Shown: positions 1 through 8,637 of the stretch, piece after piece
Layout: the number at the start of each line of letters is the position of its first letter
Position numbering within the stretch: the stretch's first letter is position 1
Source: Comamonadaceae bacterium
Lineage (GTDB): Bacteria; Pseudomonadota; Gammaproteobacteria; Burkholderiales; Burkholderiaceae_C
Assembly (NCBI GenBank): GCA_014190675.1
Contig: BJGT01000012.1
Location: 1-47,725 of the forward strand
Direction: 5' to 3'
Length of the DNA: 47,725 bases
Position numbers and translations under genes: made by a program
Notes under the pieces: generated by a model
The model's input: the letters and a program-made list of their open reading frames with translations, nothing else
What the model was told of the DNA's origin: nothing
Databases searched by the model: none

Positions 1-327
1 GCTTTTGCCGAGCGCAAACTCAAGCCGCGCATTGCGCTGGAGGCGATCGATTCAGATGTCATCAAGACCTATGTCAGGCTTGGCCTGGGCGTGGGCATCG
101 CCGCCGAAATGGCGCTGCGTGACACGCTGTCAGACGGCAGCGCCAGCGAATTTGTGGTGCGCCCGCTGGGCCATCTGTTTGGCCTGAACGTCACTCGGGT
201 GGCCTTCAAGCGCAGCGCCTACCTGCGTAATTTTGTCCTCAAGTTTGCCGAGCTCATCAGCCCGCGCCTGAGCCCGGAATTGGTCGCACGGGCGATGATC
301 AGCCATGTGAGCGACCGCGACCTTTAA
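1..327 (+). CDS. cysB: CysB-type LysR regulator, C-terminal part
   Basis: The 5' end is cut by the window; 108 codons and the stop are visible. The stretch around EAIDSDVIKTYVRLGLG followed by GIAAEMA is characteristic of the effector-binding domain of CysB/Cbl-type LysR regulators, and the ending with LRNFVLKFAELISPRL also fits. CysB regulates sulfate and sulfite assimilation genes in response to O-acetylserine/N-acetylserine (family knowledge). In many Comamonadaceae this gene sits next to cysI; here cysI is about 29 kb away. The DNA-binding domain is outside the window. The closely related Cbl cannot be excluded. Confidence 0.85.
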   Translation, partial: AFAERKLKPRIALEAIDSDVIKTYVRLGLGVGIAAEMALRDTLSDGSASEFVVRPLGHLFGLNVTRVAFKRSAYLRNFVLKFAELISPRLSPELVARAMISHVSDRDL

Positions 328-387
328 TCCTGTGTCGGACAGCTGCCAGCCCAGGCCTGTAGCCACCGGCGAATCACCCTCAAAGCC

Positions 388-1542
388 ATGAACCCAAGCC
401 CTAGCCTGAAAACCAAATTACCCAAGGTCGGCACCACTATTTTTACTGTGATGTCGGCGCTGGCCACGCAGCACCAGGCGGTGAACCTGGGCCAGGGCTT
501 TCCTGATTTCAATTGCGATCCGCGTCTAGTCGAGGGCGTGACCTCGGCCATGACCCAGGGCCTGAACCAGTACCCGCCCATGACCGGTGTGCCAGCCCTG
601 CGCGAGGCGGTGGCCGCCAAAGTGAAGGCCATGTACGGGCGCCACTATGACCCCGCAACCGAGGTCACCATCACGGCTGGCGCCACGCAGGCCATCATCA
701 CTGCAGTCCTGGCCGTGGTGCATCCGGGCGATGAGGTGATCGTGCTCGAGCCCTGCTACGACAGCTACATCCCCAACATCGAACTCGCTGGCGGGGTGAC
801 CGTGCCGGTGCCACTTACGCCCGGCACCTTCCGCCCGGATTTCGACAAAATCGCCGCCGCCATCACCCCCCGTACCCGCGCCATCCTGATCAACTCGCCG
901 CACAACCCCAGCGGCATGGTCTGGACCGCGCAGGAAATGTTGAGCCTGCAGGACCTGCTGGCGCCGACCGACATCCTGCTGATCAGCGACGAGGTGTACG
1001 AGCACATGGTGTTCGACGGCGTGCAACACGAAAGCGCGGCGCGCTACCCCGGCCTGGCGGCACGGGCCTTCATCGTCTCGAGCTTTGGCAAAACCTACCA
1101 CGTGACTGGCTGGAAAGTGGGCTATGTGGCCGCCCCGGCGCCCCTGAGCGCCGAGTTCCGCAAGGTACACCAGTTCAATGTGTTCACCGTCAACACCCCG
1201 GTGCAACACGGCCTGGCCGCCTACATGGCCGACCCGGAGCCCTACCTGGCATTACCCGCTTTTTACCAGCGCAAGCGCGACCTGTTTCGCGCCGGCCTAG
1301 CCCACACCAAATTCAAATTGCTGCCGGGTGAAGGCACCTACTTCCAGTGCGTCGACATCTCTGATGTGAGCGACCTGAGTGAAGCCGAGTTCTGTCAATG
1401 GCTCACCCGTGACATCGGCGTGGCGGCCATCCCGCTGTCGGCTTTTTACGGCGACAGTTTTGACCAGCGCGTGGTGCGGTTTTGCTTTGCCAAGAAAGAC
1501 GAGACTCTGAACGCGGCGCTGGCGCGGCTGGCGAGTTTGTAG
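388..1542 (+). CDS. PLP-dependent aminotransferase, methionine aminotransferase (YbdL)-like
   Basis: This is a class I/II fold-type I aminotransferase of 384 residues, full length for the family. Visible motifs are NLGQGFPDF near residue 33, NSPHNPSG near 169, DEVYEHMVFDG near 201 and the PLP-lysine motif SSFGKTYHVTGWKVGY with Lys about 235. The family members YbdL and kynurenine aminotransferase-like enzymes transfer the amino group of methionine or aromatic amino acids to 2-oxo acids; the exact substrate cannot be read from sequence. No strong ribosome-binding site precedes the ATG. It converges on hrpA with only about 20 bases between the stop codons and no obvious terminator. Confidence 0.88.
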   Translation: MNPSPSLKTKLPKVGTTIFTVMSALATQHQAVNLGQGFPDFNCDPRLVEGVTSAMTQGLNQYPPMTGVPALREAVAAKVKAMYGRHYDPATEVTITAGATQAIITAVLAVVHPGDEVIVLEPCYDSYIPNIELAGGVTVPVPLTPGTFRPDFDKIAAAITPRTRAILINSPHNPSGMVWTAQEMLSLQDLLAPTDILLISDEVYEHMVFDGVQHESAARYPGLAARAFIVSSFGKTYHVTGWKVGYVAAPAPLSAEFRKVHQFNVFTVNTPVQHGLAAYMADPEPYLALPAFYQRKRDLFRAGLAHTKFKLLPGEGTYFQCVDISDVSDLSEAEFCQWLTRDIGVAAIPLSAFYGDSFDQRVVRFCFAKKDETLNAALARLASL

Positions 1543-1563
1543 CCAGCGGCGGGGGCTTGCCTC

Positions 1564-4500
1564 TCAGCTGACCAGCTGCGCCCAGGCCTTGTCCAGCCGC
1601 TTCACACTGACCGGCTGTGGGGTGCGCAGCTCTTGGGCGAAGAAGCTCACGCGCAGCTCCTCCAGCAGCCAGCGGAACTCCAGCATGCGCTCATCGGTCA
1701 CGCCCTTGCGCTCTGCCAGCAGCCGCCAGTAGCGCTGCTCGAGCGGCCGCAGTTCGGCCAGCCGGGCGGTATCTCGCGCCGGGTCAGCGCGCAGCTTCTC
1801 CAGCCGCAGCGTGATGGCCTTGAGGTAGCGCACCATGTGCTGCAGCGCGCCCCAGGGGGTTTGCGCCACGAAGCGTTTGGGCAGCAGGCGCGCCAATTGC
1901 TGCGCGGCATCGGCACTGGCCTCTGCGGCCTGCTTGCTGTCGCGGATCTTGCGCGCCGCGACCGCGTACTCGGCCAGAATCAGCGCGGTCAGCCGTGCGA
2001 CTTCGGTCGCGATCAGGGTCAAGCGGCCGCGGCCCTCGTCGAGCCGGCGCTTGAAATCAGCTTCCTGCGTCGGCAAAGGCTCCAGCAGAAAAGCCCGATC
2101 CAGCGCCACGGCAATAATTTGCTCGCGCAATTCCTCCAGTGTGCCGCCGCCCGAGCCGTCTGCGGCCTTGCCCAGCTGCATGAAGGCGGCCGCCATTTTT
2201 TGCAAGTCAGGGATATTTTTTTCCAGGTACTTGAGCGCATCCTTGATCTGCAGTGCAAACAGCCGCCGCAAACCAGCGCGGTGGCGGGCTGCAGCGGCTT
2301 CGGGCTCATCGAACACCTCTACCGTCACCGCGTCACCGGCGTCAATCAGGGCCGGGTAGCCAATCAAGGTCTGTGCGCCCTTGCGGATCTCCAGCAGCTC
2401 GGGCAATTCGCTAAAGCCCCAGCTGGTGTAGCGCTGACTGGCCAGATCAGGCGCAGCCGTGTTCGCTAGTTTTTTAGGAGCCACCGAGGCAATACCGGCG
2501 TGGCCTGGTGCCACTTTGGGCTCTAAGTTTTCTGGGCCGGCACGCTGGCTGGCCATCTTCAGCGCGGCCAGCGCCTGAAAGGCGCCGCGCGCCTGGGCGC
2601 CGAGTTCGGCCTTGAGTGCACCCAGGTTGCGCCCGGTGCCCAGCAGGCGGCCGTGCTCGTCCACCACCCGGACATTCATGAAGGCGTGCGAGCTGAGCAT
2701 GTCGAGCTTGAAGTCATTGCGTGCAATGTCCACCGCACTGGCCTTGCGCGCGAGCTTGAGCACCGCGTCGGTCAGCGAGCCCTGGCCAAAAAGCTCGGGC
2801 GCATTCAGGGCCTCGGCCATCTGGTTGGCAGTCTCTGGCAGGGGCACCAGGCGCGAGCGCGGGCGCTGGTGCAGGGTTTTGAGCAGCGCCAGCACCTTGT
2901 CGCGCAGCATGCCGGGCACCAGCCACTCGCAGCGCTCCTCATTCACTTGGTTCAGCACAAACAGCGGCACGGTCACGCTCAGGCCGTCGCGCGCGTCGCC
3001 GGGTTCGTGCAGGTAGGTTGCAGCACAGTCCACCCCCCCCAGGCGAAGGGTCTTGGGGAAGGCACTGGTGGTGATGCCGGCGGCCTCATGACGCATCAGC
3101 TCCTCGCGCGTCAGCAACAGCAACTGCGGCTGTTTTTTGGCCTCCTGCCGGTACCAGCCCTCCAGACTGTGGCCGCTGCAGACCTCGGCCGGCAACTGCT
3201 GGTCGTAAAAGGCGTAAATCAGCTCCTCCTCCACCAGCACGTCCTGCCGGCGCGCCTTGTGCTCCAGCTCTTCCACCTGGCGGATCAGCTTTTGATTGGC
3301 CGCCAGAAACGGCAGCGGCGTTTCCCACTCGCCGGCCACCAACGCCTGGCGAATGAAGATTTCGCGGGCCCCGGCCAGGTCGATCCGGCTGTAATTAACC
3401 CGCCGCCCGCTGTAGATCACCAGCCCGTACAGCGTGGCACGCTCCAGCGCCACCACCTCGCCGGCTTTTTTCTCCCAATGCGGGTCCAACAGCTGCTTCT
3501 TGAGTAAATGAGCGCCCACCTGCTCCAGCCACTGCGGCTCGATGTTGGCCAGGCCGCGCCCGAACAGGCGCGTGGTTTCTACCAGCTCGGCCGCCACCAG
3601 CCAGCGCCCCGGTTTTTTGGCCAGATGCGCGCCGGGATGGGCAAAGAACTTGATGCCGCGCGCACCCAGGTACTCGCCCTGGGCGCCTTCGCCTTCGGTT
3701 TTGAAGCCAATATTGCCCAACAGGCCGGCCAGCATAGCCAGGTGCAGTTGCTCGTAGCTGGCTGGGCTGGCATTGAGTTGCCACTTGTGTTCGGCCACCA
3801 CGGTATGCAACTGGCTGTAAATATCGCGCCACTCGCGCACCCGGCGCAGGCTGACAAAGTTCTGGCGCAGCAGTTGCTCGTACTGGCGGTTGCTGAGTTT
3901 GTGCTCGTTGGTGGCGGCGCCTGGGTGCTTGCCCCCGCGGCTGTCGTCCAGCCACTTCCACAGCTTGAGGTAGCCGCTGAACTCACTTTTTTCGTCGTCA
4001 AACTTGGCATGCGCCTGGTCGGCCTGGGCCTGCAGCTCCATCGGCCGGTCCCGCACATCCTGCACGCTCAGGGCCGAGGCAATCACCAGCACCTCGTCGA
4101 GTGCCTGGCGCGAACGCGCCTCGAGAATCATCCGGCCAACCCGTGGGTCCAGCGGCAGCCGAGCCAGCTCCTGGCCGGTAGCGGTCAGCTCATTGGCATC
4201 GTCCACCGCACCCAGCTCTGCCAGCAATTGGTAGCCATCGGCAATGGCGCGGCCCGACGGGCGCTCCAGAAACGGAAACTCTTCCACCTCTCCCAGGCGC
4301 AGAGCTTTCATGCGCAAAATCACCCCGGCGAGCGAGCTGCGCAAAATCTCAGGGTCGGTAAAGCGTGGCCGGCCGTCAAAGTCTTTTTGGTCGTACAAGC
4401 GGATGCAGATGCCGTTGGCTACCCGGCCGCAGCGGCCAGCCCGCTGGTTGGCCGACGACTGGCTGACCGGCTCCACCAGCAGCTGCTCCACCTTGCTGCG

Positions 4501-5478
4501 AAAACTGTAGCGCTTCATTCGCGCCATACCGGCGTCAATCACATAGCGGATGCCGGGCACAGTCAGCGAGGTCTCTGCCACATTGGTGGCCAGCACAATG
4601 CGCCGGCCGCTGTGGCTGTCAAAAATGCGGTCCTGCTCGGCCTGGCTCAGGCGCGCAAACAGCGGCAGAACCTCGGCGTGACGCAGCAGCGGCTGGTGGC
4701 TTAGGTGCCGGCGCAGGTGGTCAGCGGCCTCGCGAATTTCCCGCTCACCTGGCAAAAACACCAGGATATCGCCCTGGTTGTGGGCGTCGCGCCAGAGCTC
4801 GTCCACGCCATCGGCGATGGCGTCGTTCAGATCGTAGTCACGCGCCTCTTCAAACGGCCGGTAGCGCTGCTCCACCGGGAACATGCGGCCCGACACCATG
4901 ATGATGGGCGCCGGGCCGGTCCGGGTTTTGAAGTGGTCGGCGAAGCGCTGTGCGTCAATGGTGGCTGACGTGACCACCACCTTCAGATCGGGTCGGCGCG
5001 GCAGGATCTGGCGCAGGTAGCCCAGCAAAAAATCGATGTTGAGGCTGCGCTCGTGCGCCTCGTCGATGATGATGGTGTCGTAAGCCTTGAGCAGCGGGTC
5101 AGTCTGCGTTTCGGCCAGCAAAATGCCGTCGGTCATGAGCTTGACCGAGGCGTCGCGGCTGAGCCGGTCTTGAAAACGCACCTTGTAGCCCACCACCTCG
5201 CCCAGCGGCGTGGCAAGTTCTTCAGCGATGCGTTTGGCCACGCTGCTGGCGGCAATGCGGCGCGGCTGGGTATGGCCGATCAACTTGCCCTGCCCAGCCG
5301 GATAGTTGCACTTGCCGCGCCCCATGGCCAGCGCAATCTTGGGCAGCTGGGTGGTTTTGCCGGAGCCGGTTTCACCGCAAACAATGATCACCGGGTGCTG
5401 CGCCATCGCCGCCATGATCTCGTCACGCCGAGCTGAGACCGGCAGGGATTCAGGGAACTCGATGGTCAACGCAGGCAT
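1564..5478 (-). CDS. hrpA: ATP-dependent RNA helicase HrpA (DEAH box)
   Basis: This very long DEAH-box helicase has about 1304 residues, the usual size of HrpA. Helicase motifs occur in order: Walker A GETGSGKTTQLPK near residue 35, IIIDEAHERS, TSATID, and motif VI QRAGRCGRVA. They are followed by the HA2/OB region and a long C-terminal DUF3418-type part. The start chosen is the ATG giving MPALTIEFPE. An in-frame ATG eight codons upstream (5502) is possible but looks like leader. HrpA acts on mRNA and stalled ribosomes in the cytoplasm. The opposite strand carries several long open frames that are composition shadows. Confidence 0.95.
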   Translation of the reverse strand: MPALTIEFPESLPVSARRDEIMAAMAQHPVIIVCGETGSGKTTQLPKIALAMGRGKCNYPAGQGKLIGHTQPRRIAASSVAKRIAEELATPLGEVVGYKVRFQDRLSRDASVKLMTDGILLAETQTDPLLKAYDTIIIDEAHERSLNIDFLLGYLRQILPRRPDLKVVVTSATIDAQRFADHFKTRTGPAPIIMVSGRMFPVEQRYRPFEEARDYDLNDAIADGVDELWRDAHNQGDILVFLPGEREIREAADHLRRHLSHQPLLRHAEVLPLFARLSQAEQDRIFDSHSGRRIVLATNVAETSLTVPGIRYVIDAGMARMKRYSFRSKVEQLLVEPVSQSSANQRAGRCGRVANGICIRLYDQKDFDGRPRFTDPEILRSSLAGVILRMKALRLGEVEEFPFLERPSGRAIADGYQLLAELGAVDDANELTATGQELARLPLDPRVGRMILEARSRQALDEVLVIASALSVQDVRDRPMELQAQADQAHAKFDDEKSEFSGYLKLWKWLDDSRGGKHPGAATNEHKLSNRQYEQLLRQNFVSLRRVREWRDIYSQLHTVVAEHKWQLNASPASYEQLHLAMLAGLLGNIGFKTEGEGAQGEYLGARGIKFFAHPGAHLAKKPGRWLVAAELVETTRLFGRGLANIEPQWLEQVGAHLLKKQLLDPHWEKKAGEVVALERATLYGLVIYSGRRVNYSRIDLAGAREIFIRQALVAGEWETPLPFLAANQKLIRQVEELEHKARRQDVLVEEELIYAFYDQQLPAEVCSGHSLEGWYRQEAKKQPQLLLLTREELMRHEAAGITTSAFPKTLRLGGVDCAATYLHEPGDARDGLSVTVPLFVLNQVNEERCEWLVPGMLRDKVLALLKTLHQRPRSRLVPLPETANQMAEALNAPELFGQGSLTDAVLKLARKASAVDIARNDFKLDMLSSHAFMNVRVVDEHGRLLGTGRNLGALKAELGAQARGAFQALAALKMASQRAGPENLEPKVAPGHAGIASVAPKKLANTAAPDLASQRYTSWGFSELPELLEIRKGAQTLIGYPALIDAGDAVTVEVFDEPEAAAARHRAGLRRLFALQIKDALKYLEKNIPDLQKMAAAFMQLGKAADGSGGGTLEELREQIIAVALDRAFLLEPLPTQEADFKRRLDEGRGRLTLIATEVARLTALILAEYAVAARKIRDSKQAAEASADAAQQLARLLPKRFVAQTPWGALQHMVRYLKAITLRLEKLRADPARDTARLAELRPLEQRYWRLLAERKGVTDERMLEFRWLLEELRVSFFAQELRTPQPVSVKRLDKAWAQLVS

Positions 5479-5527
5479 CTGCCGCATTATCCACGACAGC
5501 ACACCATCACATGTTCACAGGTTTACG

Positions 5528-5536
5528 TGCTACACT
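5528..5536 (+). promoter_or_regulatory. Candidate extended -10 promoter for the toxin-antitoxin/argA genes
   Basis: TGCTACACT matches the extended -10 pattern TGnTAnnnT and lies about 27 bases before the antitoxin start at 5563. No convincing -35 box is seen, as expected for an extended -10 promoter. The divergent hrpA start is only about 80 bases away, so this short region must hold both promoters. This is pattern matching only. Confidence 0.35.
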
Positions 5537-5562
5537 GAATTTTGATTTGACGGGAGATGGGC

Positions 5563-5814
5563 ATGTCCAATTTGACGATTTCGGTCGATGACGAGTTGAT
5601 CCGGCAGGCCCGGATCCGGGCCATAGAGCAGGGCACCTCGGTCAGCGCCAAGGTCCGGGAGTTTCTGACGCAGTACGCCCGGGGCGACACGCAGGCCCCT
5701 GCACCGGCATTGGCCGAGCCGCCGCCACTGCCGGTGTTTGACGGCGGCAGTGGCTTGCAGGCGGGCATCGAGCCCGGCAGCAACAAGGCCTTGTGGCAGG
5801 CAGCCGACGCATGA
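5563..5814 (+). CDS. VapB-like antitoxin (ribbon-helix-helix type)
   Basis: The protein is about 83 residues. The N-terminal 40 residues (NLTISVDDELIRQARIRA, then the SVSAKVREFLTQY stretch) look like a ribbon-helix-helix DNA-binding domain with a short beta strand and two helices. The remainder is proline- and glycine-rich and probably binds the toxin. The start at 5563 is preferred because GGGAG lies six bases upstream; in-frame ATGs at 5557 and 5560 sit too close to that site. The stop overlaps the toxin start as ATGA, the usual layout of type II toxin-antitoxin pairs. Autoregulation is likely by analogy but no operator was recognised. Confidence 0.7.
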   Translation: MSNLTISVDDELIRQARIRAIEQGTSVSAKVREFLTQYARGDTQAPAPALAEPPPLPVFDGGSGLQAGIEPGSNKALWQAADA

Positions 5815-6260
5815 CACCTGACGTCAATGTGCTGGTGGCCGCCTCGCGCGCCGACCACCCCCACCATCAGCCCGCCCTGCGCTGGTTGCGGCAGGCCATG
5901 GCTCAGGCCGCCGCTCAGGTCGGCAAGGCCGAGTTGGGCTTGCTTGGTACCGTGGTTGCCAGTTTTTTGCGTCTGGTGACGCACCCCAGGGTGTTTGCCG
6001 TTCCCACCCCGGCGGCCGACGCCGTGGCCTTTGTCGATGCCTTGCTGGGTGCAAGCGGCGTGCGCATGCTGAGCGTGAAGGACGAGTGGCCACGCCTGCG
6101 CGCCCTGTGCCTGGCGCAGCAACTCAGCGGCAATGACCTGCCGGACGCCTGGATCGCGGCCAGCGTGCTGCAAACCCGTGAGACACTGGCCACCTTCGAC
6201 CGCGATTTTCTCCGCCTGCTAGACCCCAAACACCTTGTGCTGTTGCGCCCCGACCCATGA
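5811..6260 (+). CDS. PIN-domain VapC-like ribonuclease toxin
   Basis: This PIN-domain protein has 149 residues. The acidic pattern of the PIN active site is visible: TPDVNVLVAA at the N-terminus, a central Glu in KAELGLLG, the NDLPDAWIAAS motif, and a final TFDRDF. VapC toxins are Mg-dependent ribonucleases that cut tRNA or rRNA and are held inactive by the partner antitoxin. The start at 5811 makes an ATGA overlap with the antitoxin gene. Unusually, its own stop also overlaps the argA start by ATGA at 6257-6260, so an essential-type biosynthetic gene is translationally linked to the toxin. Confidence 0.8.
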   Translation: MTPDVNVLVAASRADHPHHQPALRWLRQAMAQAAAQVGKAELGLLGTVVASFLRLVTHPRVFAVPTPAADAVAFVDALLGASGVRMLSVKDEWPRLRALCLAQQLSGNDLPDAWIAASVLQTRETLATFDRDFLRLLDPKHLVLLRPDP

Positions 6261-7606
6261 CCTCTGTCTTCAACTTCACCTTCGTGCCCTGGTTTCGCTC
6301 GGTGGCGCCTTACATCCACAAGTTCCGCAACCAGACCTTTGTGGTGGGCATTGCGGGCGAGGCGATTGCCGCCGGCAAGCTGCAGCACCTGGCGCAGGAC
6401 CTGGCCATGATTCAGAGCATGGGCGTCAAGATTGTGCTGGTTCACGGCTTTCGCCCGCAGGTCAACGAACAACTCCAGGCGAAGGGCCATGCGCCACGTT
6501 TTTCCCACGGCCTGCGCATCACCGACGAGGTGGCGCTGGACTGCGCCCAGGAGGCCGCCGGGCAGTTGCGCTACGAGATTGAGGCGGCCTTCAGCCAAGG
6601 CCTGCCCAACACCCCCATGGCCGGCTCCACCGTGCGGGTAATTTCAGGCAACTTTCTCACCGCACGACCGGTCGGCATTCTGGACGGGGTGGATTTTCAG
6701 CATTCGGGACTGGTGCGCAAGGTGGACACCGCCGGCATCATGCGCACGCTGGACATGGGGGCCATGGTGCTGCTCTCGCCGTTTGGCTTTTCGCCCACGG
6801 GCGAAGCCTTCAACCTGACCATGGAAGAAGTGGCCACCTCGGTGGCCATCGCGCTGCAGGCGGACAAGCTGATTTTTCTGACCGAGGTACCGGGCATTCG
6901 CAGCCGTCCGACTGAGCCCGAAGGCGAGGACAACCCGGTCGACACCGAGCTGCCGCTGGCACAAGCCGAATTGCTGCTCGCCGCCCTGCCGGCGGCCAAC
7001 CAGCCGACCGACACCGGCTTTTACCTGCAGCATTGTGTCAAGGCCTGCAAGAGCGGGGTGGAGCGCAGCCACATCATTCCGTTTGCGGTGGACGGTGCCA
7101 TTTTGTTGGAGGTGTATGTGCACGATGGCATAGGCACCATGGTGGTCGATGAAAAGCTCGAGAGCCTGCGCGAGGCCACGGTGGAGGACGTGGGTGGCAT
7201 TCTTCAGCTCATCGAGCCCTTTGAGAAAGATGGCACCCTGGTCACGCGCAGCCGCACCGAGATCGAACGTGATGTGGGCAACTACACGGTGATCGAGCAC
7301 GACGGTGTGATCTTTGCCTGCGCCGCCCTGTACGCCTACCCCGAAGGTCGCACGGCTGAGATGGCTGCACTGACCGTCTCACCGCAGGTGCAGGGCCAGG
7401 GCGATGGGGAGCGCGTTCTCAAGCGCATTGAGCATCGCGCCCGCGCCGCCGGTCTGGACAGCATTTTTGTACTGACCACTCGGACCGCCCACTGGTTTCT
7501 CAAGCGGGGCTTTGCGTTGGTGGACCCGGACTGGCTACCCGAGGCCCGCAAGCGCAAATACAACTGGGACCGAAAAAGCCAGGTGTTGCTGAAAAAACTG
7601 GGCTGA
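6257..7606 (+). CDS. argA: N-acetylglutamate synthase (amino-acid kinase fold plus GNAT)
   Basis: This 449-residue protein has an N-terminal amino-acid kinase-like domain (VVGIAGEAI, IVLVHGFRPQVNEQL) and a C-terminal GNAT acetyltransferase domain containing LTVSPQVQGQGDGERVLKRI. That is the layout and size of classical ArgA, which makes N-acetylglutamate from glutamate and acetyl-CoA in the first step of arginine synthesis and is usually inhibited by arginine. The start overlaps the preceding toxin stop (ATGA), suggesting coupled translation. It converges on dsbB with about 28 bases between the stops. Confidence 0.92.
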   Translation: MTSVFNFTFVPWFRSVAPYIHKFRNQTFVVGIAGEAIAAGKLQHLAQDLAMIQSMGVKIVLVHGFRPQVNEQLQAKGHAPRFSHGLRITDEVALDCAQEAAGQLRYEIEAAFSQGLPNTPMAGSTVRVISGNFLTARPVGILDGVDFQHSGLVRKVDTAGIMRTLDMGAMVLLSPFGFSPTGEAFNLTMEEVATSVAIALQADKLIFLTEVPGIRSRPTEPEGEDNPVDTELPLAQAELLLAALPAANQPTDTGFYLQHCVKACKSGVERSHIIPFAVDGAILLEVYVHDGIGTMVVDEKLESLREATVEDVGGILQLIEPFEKDGTLVTRSRTEIERDVGNYTVIEHDGVIFACAALYAYPEGRTAEMAALTVSPQVQGQGDGERVLKRIEHRARAAGLDSIFVLTTRTAHWFLKRGFALVDPDWLPEARKRKYNWDRKSQVLLKKLG

Positions 7607-7634
7607 GCAGTCCGCCAGTTGGAAAACCAAGCGC

Positions 7635-8144
7635 CTAAGCGCGGCGGCGGCGCCACAGCAGCAGAAGTACCGCCACCGCTATGCCGCTAAAGCAAAGAAA
7701 AGACCAATTGGCAATCGAGCCACCAAGGAAGACCCAGTCGACCTTGGTGCAGTCCCCGCCGCCCTTGAAGATCATCGGAATGGCCCGCTGCAGCGGAAAC
7801 GTTTCTATCATGCCGTAGAAATCCCGACCGCAGCTCACCACCTCGGGCGGGTACCACTGAAGCCAACTTTGACGCGCCGCCACATAGGCTCCAAACAGGG
7901 TGAACAGCAGGATCAACACCGAAGCGGAGGTATGCCAGATTTTCTGACGCAACGCACTGGCCATTGCAGCGGTGAGTGTGATGAAGATCAGCGCATAGCG
8001 CTGCACGATGCACATCGGGCAGGGTTCCAGGCCAAGCCCATGCTGCAAGTACATGCCAAAAGCCAACAGGCCCAGGCCAAGCAAACAGAGGAGGAAAAAA
8101 AATTGGCGCGGGGCTTCATCAAGCCAGTCGACCAAGCGCTGCAT
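7635..8144 (-). CDS. dsbB: Disulfide bond formation protein B
   Basis: This inner-membrane protein has 169 residues and about four hydrophobic helices. It carries both redox-active cysteine pairs of DsbB: CPMC at residues 42-45 and Cys105 with Cys132 in the second periplasmic loop. DsbB reoxidises DsbA and passes electrons to quinone. It lies six bases downstream of the small Cys-rich protein gene at 8151-8381 on the same strand, so the two are probably co-transcribed. No dsbA is in the window. Confidence 0.93.
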   Translation of the reverse strand: MQRLVDWLDEAPRQFFFLLCLLGLGLLAFGMYLQHGLGLEPCPMCIVQRYALIFITLTAAMASALRQKIWHTSASVLILLFTLFGAYVAARQSWLQWYPPEVVSCGRDFYGMIETFPLQRAIPMIFKGGGDCTKVDWVFLGGSIANWSFLCFSGIAVAVLLLLWRRRRA

Positions 8145-8150
8145 GCGGTA

Positions 8151-8381
8151 TCAGCTGTTGGCTTCGCCCAGCACCTTACAAGAGGGTGAGCACACTGCCT
8201 GTGATTTGCCAAGGATTTTGCGGGACATCAATTGCGAGCGTGGTCGGTGTTTGCCGCACATGAAGCAAGACATGGTTGCCGCGCCAAAGGAGGTTGCCGC
8301 CGTGAACGGGGAACCCGACACTTTGGATTTGTAGCGAAGGCCATCGGCCACCATCGTCGTTTTTGTGTCTACTTTTGCCAT
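8151..8381 (-). CDS. Small Cys-rich conserved-looking protein, possible zinc knuckle
   Basis: The protein is 76 residues and I do not recognise a function. The C-terminal half has a paired cysteine arrangement: MSCFMCGKHRPRS, then about 17 residues later AVCSPSCK, resembling a small zinc-binding knuckle. No signal peptide or membrane segment is visible, so it is probably cytoplasmic and not a periplasmic DsbB substrate. The N-terminal 36 residues are Ser/Thr/Lys-rich. A shorter form could begin at the internal Met (MSCFMCGKH). It ends six bases before dsbB on the same strand. A weak ribosome-binding site (GAGC) precedes the first ATG. Confidence 0.6.
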   Translation of the reverse strand: MAKVDTKTTMVADGLRYKSKVSGSPFTAATSFGAATMSCFMCGKHRPRSQLMSRKILGKSQAVCSPSCKVLGEANS

Positions 8382-8503
8382 AAGCTCGATTTTACTGGTT
8401 ATCTGGCCCCGGCGGCAAGGAAATACCCTACCCCAAGAAAATACCGCACTGATGGCCCCGACATCAGCAAAAAATCAAGCCCGGATCGCGCCGCAGGCTT
8501 GAA

Positions 8504-8571
8504 CCGAGATTGTTCATCCGAGATTGTCCATGAGGGTTTGAACAGCACCCAAGGTGCGCCTCATGGACAAT
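8504..8571. repeat. Tandem 14-mer followed by a nested inverted repeat
   Basis: Two adjacent 14-bp units, CCGAGATTGTTCAT (8504-8517) and CCGAGATTGTCCAT (8518-8531), differ at one base. The second overlaps the left arm of a perfect 13-bp inverted repeat, ATTGTCCATGAGG (8523-8535) against CCTCATGGACAAT (8559-8571). The loop contains a further hairpin GCACC-CAA-GGTGC (8545-8557). No T-run follows, so it does not look like a normal terminator. Another TTGTCCA occurs at 8621-8627, just before yggX. It could be an operator array, a repeat-element relic or a structured leader. Confidence 0.7.
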
Positions 8572-8637
8572 TTCGGTTGAAGGCCACCAAAGCTTGCTAA
8601 AGTCAGCCCTTACGAAAATATTGTCCAAAGGTTCCAC

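Noticed and set aside
2653-4968. Long open frames antisense to hrpA, up to about 400 codons each
   Set aside because: They mirror the codon positions of the well-supported HrpA reading frame in GC-rich DNA, show no domain motifs and have no ribosome-binding sites.
8232-8600. A 122-codon frame through the small gene and the repeat region
   Set aside because: It is antisense to the Cys-rich protein gene, then reads through the inverted repeat; no domain or ribosome-binding site.
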